From NCBI GenBank assembly GCA_020026195.1, contig JAHHQW010000035.1:1-26166 (forward strand): DNA of 26,166 bases, given 5' to 3'. This document shows, piece after piece, positions 8,058 to 16,398 of this stretch (within the stretch, counting starts at the first letter, position 1; each line of letters opens with the position of its first letter). Position numbers and translations under genes: made by a program. The stretch comes from Prevotella sp. (GTDB lineage Bacteria; Bacteroidota; Bacteroidia; Bacteroidales; Bacteroidaceae). Under the pieces are notes generated by a model that ran no database searches, was not told where the DNA came from, and saw nothing but the letters and a program-made list of their open reading frames with translations.

Positions 8058-9596
8058 TTAGAATGGTACCTCACCATCAGGAATCTGTCTGCCCAATATC
8101 ACATTCTCTGGTGGATAATTATCTTGCGAATAATCTCCCGGTATATCATTCATCTTAGATGCCATGATTTCACCTCCCTGCGTTGGCGGTACATATTCAT
8201 CCTGATCAGGATTAGAGAATCTTGTATATTCACCCCTGAACGACAAAAGAACGTCATCCGTGGCACCCTTACGGTGTTTAGCAATTATGATCTGCGCCTT
8301 GCCATGAAGGTCATTACCTTTCTCATCTGTATATATATGATAATATTCGGGACGATGCACAAACAACACCATATCGGCATCCTGCTCGATGGCTCCGGAT
8401 TCTCGAAGGTCACTGAGCAAGGGACGCTTACCTTCCGCACCCTCACGTTCCTCAACCTTACGTGATACCTGTGACAGTGCAAGGATTGGTATATCCAGTT
8501 CCTTCGCGATACCCTTAAGCGAACGACTGATGGTAGAGATTTCTTCCTGACGGTTTCCGAAACGTACACCCGAAGCATTCATAAGCTGAAGGTAGTCAAT
8601 CATTATCAGTTTCACGCCTTTTTCACGAACCAGTCGTCTTGCCTTTGTTCTAAATTCAAATATCGAAAGTGCAGGAGTATCGTCTACATAAAGCGGCGAA
8701 CCGATAAGATGTCTCAGTCTTTTATCAAATCTGTCCCAGTCATCTTTAGTAAGCTGACCGCTCAGCAGTTTACTTCCCGGTATCTCGCATACGTTAGATA
8801 TCAGTCGGTTTACCAGCTGAACGTTATTCATTTCAAGCGAGAAGAAAGCAGTAGGCACCTTAGCGTCTACAGCCACATTCTTTGCAATAGAAAGAGCAAA
8901 AGATGTTTTACCCATGGCAGGACGTCCTGCTATAATTACAAGGTCACTCGGCTGCCATCCCGAAGTGATTTCATCAAGACGTGTATATCCGCTGGCCACA
9001 CCCGTTATACCACCTGTATTACTTGCTGCATTAGATATTATCTGTTCAGCCTGTTTTATCACAGGGTCTATCTGGGTATAATCCTGCTTCATGTTCTTCT
9101 GCGAGAGTTCAAAAAGGGCTCCCTCAGTTTCCTGCATGAGTTCGTCCACGTCTACAGTCTCGTCAAAAGCCTTTGTCTCTATCTTGCTGGCAAACGATAT
9201 AAGCTGACGTGCCATGAACTTCTGTGCAATGATGCGGGCATGATACTCAATGTGAGCAGACGATGCAATGTCATGACTCAGATCGAGTAAATAAGCCATT
9301 CCGCCGACTTCCTCAAAAGTACCGTCGCGTTTCAGCTGTTCCATTACGGTCATTACATCAACAGGGCGTTCGTTGAAGTTCAGAGTAGAGATGGCACTAA
9401 ATATCTTCTGATGTCTTGGTTCATAAAATGTTTCGGCTTTTACCATCTCGCTAACTATCGAGAAAGCATCCTTGTCCACCATCAGTGCTCCCAGTACGGC
9501 ACGTTCTATGTCGATAGCCTGAGGCTGCAGATGCCCGTAAGTGCTGTCGATCGGTGCTATTGTCCTTGTTTTGTTTCTTTTATCGTAATCTGCCAT
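8058..9596 (-). CDS. dnaB: Replicative DNA helicase DnaB
   Basis: A 512-residue hexameric 5'-3' helicase that opens the replication fork and recruits primase. The N-terminal DnaB domain (about 24-125) begins with PQAIDIERAVLGALM. The RecA-type C-terminal domain has Walker A GRPAMGKT (224-231), FFSLEM (251-256), Walker B LIMIDYLQLM (330-339), the sensor region ALSQVSRKVEER (373-384), SDLRESGAIEQDAD (395-408) and the KHRKG arginine-finger region near 440. No intein is present; these are sometimes found at the DnaB Walker A site. The short charged extension after about 465 (DQDEYVPPTQGG) is typical of Bacteroidota DnaB. It is divergent from ispE and is the first gene of the minus-strand run that continues into leuCD. 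Confidence 0.97.
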   Translation of the reverse strand: MADYDKRNKTRTIAPIDSTYGHLQPQAIDIERAVLGALMVDKDAFSIVSEMVKAETFYEPRHQKIFSAISTLNFNERPVDVMTVMEQLKRDGTFEEVGGMAYLLDLSHDIASSAHIEYHARIIAQKFMARQLISFASKIETKAFDETVDVDELMQETEGALFELSQKNMKQDYTQIDPVIKQAEQIISNAASNTGGITGVASGYTRLDEITSGWQPSDLVIIAGRPAMGKTSFALSIAKNVAVDAKVPTAFFSLEMNNVQLVNRLISNVCEIPGSKLLSGQLTKDDWDRFDKRLRHLIGSPLYVDDTPALSIFEFRTKARRLVREKGVKLIMIDYLQLMNASGVRFGNRQEEISTISRSLKGIAKELDIPILALSQVSRKVEEREGAEGKRPLLSDLRESGAIEQDADMVLFVHRPEYYHIYTDEKGNDLHGKAQIIIAKHRKGATDDVLLSFRGEYTRFSNPDQDEYVPPTQGGEIMASKMNDIPGDYSQDNYPPENVILGRQIPDGEVPF

Positions 9597-9614
9597 AAAT
9601 GTGCTTGTTTACTG

Positions 9615-9622
9615 CAAAAATA
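9615..9622 (-). promoter_or_regulatory. dnaB: Candidate -7 box for dnaB
   Basis: On the minus strand TATTTTTG matches TAnnTTTG and lies 18 nt upstream of the dnaB ATG. No good TTTG is seen at -33, so the assignment rests on one box. The leader would be only about 10 nt. Confidence 0.45.
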
Positions 9623-9666
9623 CAATAAAAAACGAATTATGGGTAATGTTTTACATATTAAAGCAT

Positions 9667-9674
9667 TATATTTG
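9667..9674 (+). promoter_or_regulatory. ispE: Candidate -7 box for ispE
   Basis: TATATTTG is a perfect match to TAnnTTTG. It ends 14 nt before the ispE ATG, so transcription would start within about 10 nt of the start codon. No clear -33 TTTG is visible. It is back to back with the dnaB box in a 92-nt divergent spacer. Confidence 0.5.
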
Positions 9675-9688
9675 CAAAAATTTAGATT

Positions 9689-10513
9689 ATGAAAATATAC
9701 CCCGATGCCAAAATAAATTTAGGTCTTAACGTCGTGCGAAAGCGTCAGGACGGATTTCATGATATCGAAACAGTGTTCTATCACGTCCCTATTTTTGATA
9801 CCATCGACATAGAAATAGCTGAAAACGCCGATACAGACTGTGAACTTAACATAACAGGTATTGAAATAAATGGTAAAACAGACGACAACCTCGTTGTAAA
9901 GGCTTATCGCCTGCTGGCAGCTGACTTTAATCTGCCCAAAGTACGCATAACCCTTCACAAGGGTATTCCGACACAGGCTGGAATGGGCGGTGGCTCTTCC
10001 GACTGCGCTTATACTCTCCGTCTGCTTAACGATATGTTCTCATTAGGCATTTCTAATGACAAACTTCGTGATTATGCTTCAAAGTTAGGCTCTGACTGTG
10101 CTTTCTTTATAGAAGATGCTCCACAGTATGCTGAGGGCAGAGGCGAAATGCTTACAAAGATTGATGGTTCGCTTGCCGGTTATTATCTGGCAGTTGTAAA
10201 ACCTGATGTCGCAGTATCTACAGCACAGGCTTATGCTAATGTAAATGTTGGATTCCCAGAGCACAACTGTCTTGACGTAGTGAGCTGTCATAATGTAGCC
10301 GACTGGCGTGAACTTCTTCGCAATGATTTTGAAGACAGCATATTCCCCGTACTGCCTGAAATAAAAGATGTAAAAGAAAAGCTCTACGAAATGGGAGCTA
10401 TCTTTGCAATGATGAGTGGCAGTGGCAGCGCTGTTTTCGGTATCTTTGAAACTAAACCCGAAGGTGTAGAGCAGTCTTTCTCTAATTACTATAATAAAGT
10501 AGTGAAACTTTAA
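9689..10513 (+). CDS. ispE: 4-diphosphocytidyl-2-C-methyl-D-erythritol kinase
   Basis: A 274-residue GHMP-fold kinase that phosphorylates the 2-hydroxyl of CDP-methylerythritol, a step of the non-mevalonate (MEP) isoprenoid pathway. Marks: the N-terminal AKINLGLNV with the catalytic lysine (K8); the GHMP phosphate-binding loop IPTQAGMGGGSSD (93-105); the catalytic aspartate in LGSDCAFF (D136); and the C-terminal GHMP loop MMSGSGSAVFGIF. The length is at the short end of the family. It is monocistronic: a divergent promoter lies upstream and a terminator about 30 nt downstream. The start is fixed by the family N-terminus. Confidence 0.96.
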   Translation: MKIYPDAKINLGLNVVRKRQDGFHDIETVFYHVPIFDTIDIEIAENADTDCELNITGIEINGKTDDNLVVKAYRLLAADFNLPKVRITLHKGIPTQAGMGGGSSDCAYTLRLLNDMFSLGISNDKLRDYASKLGSDCAFFIEDAPQYAEGRGEMLTKIDGSLAGYYLAVVKPDVAVSTAQAYANVNVGFPEHNCLDVVSCHNVADWRELLRNDFEDSIFPVLPEIKDVKEKLYEMGAIFAMMSGSGSAVFGIFETKPEGVEQSFSNYYNKVVKL

Positions 10514-10541
10514 TTTTCTATTAAATCATATAGACACTCAA

Positions 10542-10564
10542 AATCCCAACGAATTGTTGGGATT
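10542..10564 (+). terminator. Intrinsic terminator of ispE
   Basis: A 9-bp perfect stem (aatcccaac with gttgggatt), a 5-nt loop, then a T run to 10568. It lies about 30 nt after the ispE stop. Confidence 0.85.
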
Positions 10565-10604
10565 TTTTATTCATTAATACTGATTGAAACATTATAAGAC
10601 AGAA

Positions 10605-10634
10605 ATAGGAAAGTCCTTTTTAGGGCTTTCCTAT
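10605..10634 (-). terminator. Probable terminator of the LRR protein gene
   Basis: A 12-bp stem (10605-10616 with 10623-10634, one G-T pair) and a 6-nt loop, 24 nt after the stop at 10659 on the minus strand. The following minus-strand sequence has only a short, interrupted T run. It is likely the 3' boundary of the Omp28-LRR unit, and it faces the ispE terminator. Confidence 0.6.
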
Positions 10635-10658
10635 AAAAACTAAAACCAATAAAATTTG

Positions 10659-12623
10659 TTATCTTACACTCATCTTTTTCACCTTACCATTCTTCATTCT
10701 TATAATATAAATACCATTTGTAGGTTTATCTATACGGACGCCATTAATATTGTAATATTCGGCACCTTCCATATCGTCTACGACACTATTATTTATACCT
10801 GTCACTTCTCCATTTTCTTCTTGAATATTATAAAATGCGCCCCAGCCATTTCCTTCTTCATCTACCACACTCTTGTATGCTTCCTTACATCCAACGGGAA
10901 CATAAAGTACAGCCTTTTCGTAAATATACTCGAAAGGTTTATTATTCCATGCCGGAGGTGTTGTAGCACTAACATGAATTTCTTCTATATCATAACAAGA
11001 AGTAAATGTCATTGAACCCATGTCTGTAATTGTAGAAGGCAGCCATACTCTCATAAGCTTTTCACATCCAAAGAACACACCCATACCAAATGTAGAAATG
11101 CCTTCAGGTATTCTTATTTCTTCTAAGAGCTTACAATTCATGAAAGCCATTTTTTCTATATTCTTAAGTGATGAAGGTAAAGTTATTTCTTCAAGATTTT
11201 CACATGAGCTGAACGTACTCATATGTATTGTTTCAATACCTTCTGGAAGATTTATATGACGTATACCTGATCCATAAAAAGCGCTTCCTTCGATTTCACG
11301 AACTTTGTCAAATATTGTAACATCTGTAACGTTTGTTGCGCCATTGAAAGCACCTTCACCAATAACTTCGAGAGATTTCGGAAGTATTATCTGTTCAAGA
11401 CCTGTACGATAATTAAATGTACAGCCAGTCAAAGTATTATCTGCGCTGAAATAAAATTCACCGTCAGCATAATTATCTTCACCACCTGCTACGATATCAG
11501 CATCCTGCATATCAATATAGCGCAGATTATATTCTCTCTTTTCTGAAATATAATCAACACCCTGAGTCATCATTGAAAGAATACAGAGGTCGTCATTGTT
11601 TATCTTACCCTTAATAGTTATTTTCTCTATTGACTTTAAAGTTTCATTACCTAAAAGACTACCCAGTGTACCTGGTTTTGTCACTGTTACGGTAACATCG
11701 CGCTGTGTTGTTTTAAATTCCTGAATATTAGCAAAATCCATGAATGCATTGCATTCTGAATAATCATTAGCCATTCCCGTAGGAACATAAACTACACATT
11801 TATTCTTGTCCACGCCATTGAAAACATCAGAACCAAATGTCGGAATGTTTACGGCATATTCGTATATTTCCATCAGACTTACACAATTAGAAAATGCTTC
11901 CGACTGTATATCTGAAAGAGAAGCTGGAAGAACAACCTTCTTTACACCTTTTGCATTGAAGAATGCCTTCATTCCTAAAGATATCAGACCTTCTGGAAGT
12001 ATTACTTCCTGAAGGTTTACACATTCCATAAAACTCATTGCTCCGATATTCTTAAGATTAAGTGAGAAATGAACATTTGCGATATTCTTACAGTTAGCAA
12101 ATGTGTTTTCTCCTATTTCTTCCATATAATCAGGAAGATATATATCTGTTAAGCCTTCGCAATTATAGAATGCATTGTTTCCTATTTTCTTTAATTGTGA
12201 ACCGAATATGACACTTGTCAGATTGGTACAGCCATTAAATGCACTTTCACCTATTTCTAAGACAGTCTCAGGAAGTACTATACTGTTAAGAATACATTGG
12301 TCAAACATGTGTCCCGGCACCTTATTATCTTCTGTATTCCATTCAACACCATTCTGATCCTTATAAAAAGCACTACCACCAGCAACTATTACTGCATCTT
12401 TAAGGTCTATGTCTTTTAATGCTGCATTTGTCATGTCACGCAGTACAGCAACATCATCACCATTAATTTTACCTGCAACAGTAAGTTTGGTTACTTCATT
12501 TTTCTTTTCACCTAACAATGTTCCTAAAGTTCCGGCATCGGTAACATTTACATTCACTTCACTTTGCGCACTACAAATCAGTACTGCCAACAAAGATAAA
12601 AAAGTTGAAACCAATTTTTTCAT
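10659..12623 (-). CDS. BspA-like leucine-rich repeat surface protein with internal duplication
   Basis: A 654-residue exported protein. It has a signal peptide (MKKLVSTFLSLLAVLICSAQ), then many BspA/LRR_5-type repeats of about 23 residues with the pattern LP..(L/V)..IG..AF..C..L..(V/I). The protein is a tandem duplication. Residues 24-302 and 309-601 each contain a matching N-terminal cap (GTLGTLLG / GTLGSLLG, then GKINGDD / GKINNDD and DAVIVAGG / DADIVAGG), an LRR block, and a closing cap (KCVVYVPTG / KAVLYVPVG, then FANIQE / FYNIQE). The last 36 residues (AEYYNINGVR, then NGIYIIRMKNGKVKK) resemble a short surface-sorting tail. Related BspA proteins bind host proteins and other bacteria; a similar adhesive role is an inference. 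It is the second gene of a unit, 40 nt after the Omp28-like gene. Confidence 0.85.
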   Translation of the reverse strand: MKKLVSTFLSLLAVLICSAQSEVNVNVTDAGTLGTLLGEKKNEVTKLTVAGKINGDDVAVLRDMTNAALKDIDLKDAVIVAGGSAFYKDQNGVEWNTEDNKVPGHMFDQCILNSIVLPETVLEIGESAFNGCTNLTSVIFGSQLKKIGNNAFYNCEGLTDIYLPDYMEEIGENTFANCKNIANVHFSLNLKNIGAMSFMECVNLQEVILPEGLISLGMKAFFNAKGVKKVVLPASLSDIQSEAFSNCVSLMEIYEYAVNIPTFGSDVFNGVDKNKCVVYVPTGMANDYSECNAFMDFANIQEFKTTQRDVTVTVTKPGTLGSLLGNETLKSIEKITIKGKINNDDLCILSMMTQGVDYISEKREYNLRYIDMQDADIVAGGEDNYADGEFYFSADNTLTGCTFNYRTGLEQIILPKSLEVIGEGAFNGATNVTDVTIFDKVREIEGSAFYGSGIRHINLPEGIETIHMSTFSSCENLEEITLPSSLKNIEKMAFMNCKLLEEIRIPEGISTFGMGVFFGCEKLMRVWLPSTITDMGSMTFTSCYDIEEIHVSATTPPAWNNKPFEYIYEKAVLYVPVGCKEAYKSVVDEEGNGWGAFYNIQEENGEVTGINNSVVDDMEGAEYYNINGVRIDKPTNGIYIIRMKNGKVKKMSVR

Positions 12624-12663
12624 GTCTAAATAGTTTAATGATTAATAAATTCGTGTTATTGTA

Positions 12664-14418
12664 TTATCTTATTATTTTCCTTACTTCTTTTTTTCCAGAT
12701 GCATAAGTCTTACATTCAATGAAAAAGCCACCGTCTGTACAATCTGTTTTTATTCCATCCAAAGTATAATATTCAACTTTTACTATATCGTTTTCTTCTG
12801 ATATTTCTTCTATACCTGTTATAACATCGAATTTTATGTCACGTGCATTCTCAACGGTACATTCTGCGGGATTCTCAGAATCGTAACTACTTACAAATGC
12901 TGTTACATGTAGGTTTTTCTTTATCCAATAAGGATCTAATGTTAACTGACATTCATATTCAAAACTATTATCATTCCATACTATTACGTCACCCCATACG
13001 CTATTCCATGCACGAAGTACATGATTATGGATATAATCATCACCACCACCGTTCTGCTTCCTTGCCTTAATATTATCTTCAAGCAAGAACACTGTTATCC
13101 GTTCTTCAGTCTTACTGAATCGTTTGTCACGCTCACCTTTTATTCTTACCGTAACAGTTACCTTATTATCATATTCGCCTGTAATGTCAAAAGTAACATG
13201 ACTGAATGTTTCTAATCGTTCGTCAATATATTTCTTTACAAAATCCTTATCAGGAACCTTACCTACCGGCGTAGGATTACCATTATCTCCATTTGACAAG
13301 AAGAATGCATAACGGTCGTACATCATGGCTGGAGCATACGTTCCTTTACTGTTATAGAACCATGTATATTCAGTATCAGCCTCGCTTGTAAGCCAGTCGT
13401 CGTAAAATCCAGAGTGATGCACAACTGGTATTATTTTATCTGAATACTGACTGTCAGATATAAGTTCTTCCAATGCTTTAGAAGCACGAGGGCAGTTTCC
13501 ACAACTCTCACTGGTAAATTCTTCTACAAGAACACATTTCTTGTATGAATATCTTACATAAACTTCATTGTTACTTGCATTTTCATCATTACCTCCCTCT
13601 ACGTATGAAATACATGCTTTAATTTTATTCTTCGTTCCTGCCTCATAACTTTCAGGAATTGATACATTATATTTAATCTCTAATGAAGAATTACTGGGTA
13701 TTAATACATCAAAGTGCTGCACATATGTATCTTCAAAGCCATCTACAGAAGTAGTTATTTCCAGACCTTTAACATCTAACGTTCCTTTATTCTCAACAAA
13801 TGCTGTAAAATCTATTCCACCATTATTGCTCTTCATTCCATATACATCTTTAAGGGCAAGGTCATAGTTTGCAAAATTGCCTCCGGTAACAACTGCTTCA
13901 ATACTTAGTGCACCTAAAGCACTCATGTCTTCCCAGCCATTTCCTCTTTCTATATAAAATGAATTTTCTATAGGTGTACCTACTGCCGATATAGCATCGG
14001 CTGCTTTTTTATGATGAAAAGAATAACCAATACAGATATCAGACGTAGATTCTATTTTTATCTGCTTATCTAAGGCAATGTCATTCCAGCCTCTTACGAT
14101 ACTCTGTCCTTCACCAAATATCGTCTTACCACTTGCTATATCAGTACCGTCGATTGTATTTCGCACCCATACAGTAAGAGTATCTATGTTTAAACGTGAA
14201 GCCAGTCCTACCCTGATGGAAGTAATTTCGCTTCCAACGTAAGACTTAAGAATGTCAGATGTAAGTATCGCAGAAGTATGTACCCAGCCTTCTCCTTCAA
14301 CCGGAACACAGCCTTCTTTTGAAACTGTACCACTACAGTATCCTACATTTATTCCTTCAGTTGCATTTACTATACTGACGAACAGAGTTACCAAAAATAA
14401 TAGAATGTTTCTTTTCAT
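12664..14418 (-). CDS. Omp28-like exported protein with thioredoxin-like CxxC
   Basis: A 584-residue exported protein with a signal peptide (MKRNILLFLVTLFVSIVNA). Residues 20-180 look like a beta-rich N-terminal domain, and 185-290 like an Ig/CARDB-type domain (LALKDVYGMKSNNGGIDFTA). From about 295 comes the Omp28 region, with VLVEEFTSESCGNCPRAS (297-313). The CGNC motif (306-309) sits at the end of a beta strand as in thioredoxin folds, and is followed by VVHHSGFYDDW and a cis-Pro-like loop YAPAMMYDRYAF (361-372). The C-terminus (VEYYTLDGIKTD, then KKEVRKIIR) resembles that of the LRR protein downstream. Omp28-family proteins are outer-membrane or surface proteins of unclear function; the CxxC suggests redox activity but this is unproven. 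A promoter box is close upstream, and the gene after it shares its transcript. Confidence 0.8.
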   Translation of the reverse strand: MKRNILLFLVTLFVSIVNATEGINVGYCSGTVSKEGCVPVEGEGWVHTSAILTSDILKSYVGSEITSIRVGLASRLNIDTLTVWVRNTIDGTDIASGKTIFGEGQSIVRGWNDIALDKQIKIESTSDICIGYSFHHKKAADAISAVGTPIENSFYIERGNGWEDMSALGALSIEAVVTGGNFANYDLALKDVYGMKSNNGGIDFTAFVENKGTLDVKGLEITTSVDGFEDTYVQHFDVLIPSNSSLEIKYNVSIPESYEAGTKNKIKACISYVEGGNDENASNNEVYVRYSYKKCVLVEEFTSESCGNCPRASKALEELISDSQYSDKIIPVVHHSGFYDDWLTSEADTEYTWFYNSKGTYAPAMMYDRYAFFLSNGDNGNPTPVGKVPDKDFVKKYIDERLETFSHVTFDITGEYDNKVTVTVRIKGERDKRFSKTEERITVFLLEDNIKARKQNGGGDDYIHNHVLRAWNSVWGDVIVWNDNSFEYECQLTLDPYWIKKNLHVTAFVSSYDSENPAECTVENARDIKFDVITGIEEISEENDIVKVEYYTLDGIKTDCTDGGFFIECKTYASGKKEVRKIIR

Positions 14419-14440
14419 AACGATTCATTTAGATTTTTCA

Positions 14441-14448
14441 CAAATATA
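14441..14448 (-). promoter_or_regulatory. Candidate -7 box for the Omp28-LRR unit
   Basis: Minus-strand TATATTTG is a perfect TAnnTTTG match, 22 nt upstream of the ATG at 14418. No canonical TTTG occurs at 19-21 nt; TTTC is present at 19 nt. A poor -33 next to a direct repeat suggests an activator-dependent promoter. Confidence 0.55.
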
Positions 14449-14460
14449 CATGTATCGTTT

Positions 14461-14476
14461 ACAAAATGAAACAAAA
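14461..14476 (-). repeat. Helically phased direct repeat upstream of the Omp28 promoter
   Basis: The plus strand reads acaaaa at 14461-14466 and again at 14471-14476 (TTTTGT on the minus strand), 10 nt apart. This is one helical turn and sits just upstream of the -7 box at 14441-14448. A third acaaaa is at 14511. The spacing suits an AraC-type protein, and such a gene lies next door. The motif is low complexity, so chance is a real alternative. Confidence 0.35.
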
Positions 14477-14545
14477 GTACGCCTAACTGTGTATCAAATC
14501 ATAATAAGGAACAAAAAACATATAATTTAGGTATCAATTTATTAC

Positions 14546-16261
14546 TTAAACCTTAGAATTTCTTTCTATTGATATCTTTCTGTATTCAGAAGGTGACATA
14601 CCGACTTCTTTCTTAAAGTTTGATGCGAAACGTGTACGTGACTTAAAACCTACACTTTCTGAGATAGCCTCAATGGTATACATTCCATATTTTTCCATGT
14701 CAGAAAGACGTCGGCATGCTTCTTCTATTCTATATCTGTTTAAAAAGACATTGAAATTACACTCAAACTTTTCGTTTATTACCTGTGATACATTCTTATA
14801 ACTGGTAGATGTTAATTCGGCAAGACGTTCGGCTGAAAATTCGTTAGAACATATTTCTTCGACATTGTCCATCACTTTAAGAATTCTGGCAAGTATCTCG
14901 TCTTTAACATCTGACTTCAGATTACTATCCTTATATTTTGTCGTTGTATCTTCTGTTGCATCCTTATTATCATTATTTACCTCAGACAGCATACGTTCTA
15001 TTTCTTTGTCCTTGGCCTTTATCAGTTCATTAAAATTATCGTATAGTTTTGTGTTTGTTTCTGCCAGATGCTTATTCTTTTTATACAACATCAGTGCTGA
15101 TACTATCACAATAATTACGATTACAGACATAAGAACAAAGAATACATTCTGCGTACGTGTCTTTTCCCTCATCATGGCAAGAGATTCATCCATCTTGGTT
15201 ATCTCTCCTAAAAAGGATATTTCGCTCATACGTGTAACCTGCTTCATGTTAAGAAGAGTCTCTTTTAACAGAAGATATTTATTCAGATTCTCTTTATATG
15301 CTTCTGTATCTCCCAATTCTTTATTGCAGGTGTAAATATCCTTGTACATCTCCAAGGTGGTACGTTTATTTATATCCGGATTGCGTAAAAGGATCTCTTC
15401 TACCACTTCCATACACTTTAAGGCATTGGCATATTCTCCTTTTTTCTTATATACATCAAACTTCACACATTGGACAATATATAAAAATTTATCAGTATTA
15501 TTAACTTTCAGTATATCCTCCTTCATACTGTCAGAAAGATTAAGTGCCTCTTCATATCTATTCTTAAGAATATGTTCGTAGAGTTTGTAGAGATTTAAAT
15601 TAAACTTTTTGAAAAAAGGACTGGATGTTTCCTTGAAGTTATAATAATCCTTATATATCTTATCAGATTCTTCATTAAACACTCCGTATTTATAAGCCGA
15701 CGTTATATAATTGACAAAAGCCCTGTCCATTATATCTGTTTTATTTTGTTTAAGTGCCGAATAAAAAGCTCTGCGACAATGGTGTATGTTCTTAACTCTA
15801 TTCGTCTTATCCTGTATGTTATCCTCCAGTGTTTCATAAAAATAAGCAAAACCCATCTCTACATTTGGGTCTGTATCGTTTATTCTCTCTGATATTTCAT
15901 AGGCTTTGGTAAGATTTTCGTATGCCTTTGAAAAATCATACATCTTGTTAAAATAAATAAGCCATCTGTTGAAATATGCATTTCTACATATTTTTTGTTC
16001 TTCAACAGAAAGGTCTTTGTTATATCTGCCTGCTACGATACTATAACATACAAGCGCACTGTCAGGATTGTTCTGCTGCATATACGAGCGTCCCATTTCT
16101 GTCAGTTTCTCAGACGGATAGTCAATCCATATTTTAAAGTTATGCGGCTGTTGCAAAGAGTTTAATGGTTTTAACACCAAAAGAACAAATAACAATACTG
16201 CCACAATCTTTAATGATTTTCTGCTATTAAATATGTTCTTATTAAATAATGTATATTTCAC
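14546..16261 (-). CDS. Membrane-anchored TPR sensor with AraC-type DNA-binding domain
   Basis: A 571-residue regulator. Order of parts: an N-terminal hydrophobic segment (about 18-33, signal anchor or signal peptide); a long alpha-helical TPR-like region (about 45-365, for example PDSALVCYSIVAGRY and YEEALNLSDSMKE); a transmembrane helix at 373-393 (VFFVLMSVIVIIVIVSALML); a charged coiled-coil-like linker (395-430); an acidic, low-complexity stretch; and an AraC/XylS double helix-turn-helix at about 476-563, whose second helix pair IEAISESVGFKSRTRFASNF and the closing GMSPSEYRK are canonical. The TPR part would be periplasmic and the DNA-binding part cytoplasmic, giving a one-component transmembrane regulator. 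The start is GTG at 16261; the next Met (residue 56) would remove the first hydrophobic segment. The likely targets are the adjacent exported genes (inference). No terminator was seen after the stop. Confidence 0.85.
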   Translation of the reverse strand: MKYTLFNKNIFNSRKSLKIVAVLLFVLLVLKPLNSLQQPHNFKIWIDYPSEKLTEMGRSYMQQNNPDSALVCYSIVAGRYNKDLSVEEQKICRNAYFNRWLIYFNKMYDFSKAYENLTKAYEISERINDTDPNVEMGFAYFYETLEDNIQDKTNRVKNIHHCRRAFYSALKQNKTDIMDRAFVNYITSAYKYGVFNEESDKIYKDYYNFKETSSPFFKKFNLNLYKLYEHILKNRYEEALNLSDSMKEDILKVNNTDKFLYIVQCVKFDVYKKKGEYANALKCMEVVEEILLRNPDINKRTTLEMYKDIYTCNKELGDTEAYKENLNKYLLLKETLLNMKQVTRMSEISFLGEITKMDESLAMMREKTRTQNVFFVLMSVIVIIVIVSALMLYKKNKHLAETNTKLYDNFNELIKAKDKEIERMLSEVNNDNKDATEDTTTKYKDSNLKSDVKDEILARILKVMDNVEEICSNEFSAERLAELTSTSYKNVSQVINEKFECNFNVFLNRYRIEEACRRLSDMEKYGMYTIEAISESVGFKSRTRFASNFKKEVGMSPSEYRKISIERNSKV

Positions 16262-16318
16262 GTGTCTTAGATCTTTATTTTGTGTATTTTCAAGTTATAG
16301 AATTTAACATGTATAATG

Positions 16319-16326
16319 CAAATATA
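16319..16326 (-). promoter_or_regulatory. Candidate -7 box for the AraC-type regulator gene
   Basis: Minus-strand TATATTTG matches TAnnTTTG perfectly and lies 57 nt before the GTG start. The -33 region has no clean TTTG. The leader would be about 50 nt and AT-rich. Confidence 0.5.
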
Positions 16327-16398
16327 ATAAAAATATAGAAAGACAGTATCATTTAGTAAGTTTTTTGATATAATAGTAAAAATAAGTAAACAATCTCT

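Noticed and set aside
8033..8077. N-terminal extension of LeuC starting inside dnaB
   Set aside because: The 15 extra residues do not belong to LeuC; the ATG at 8032 matches the family start.
8709..9290. 193-codon open frame antisense to dnaB
   Set aside because: The protein is rich in C, S, R and Y with no family pattern, no promoter or start context, and it lies wholly within a certain gene. It is a codon-bias shadow.
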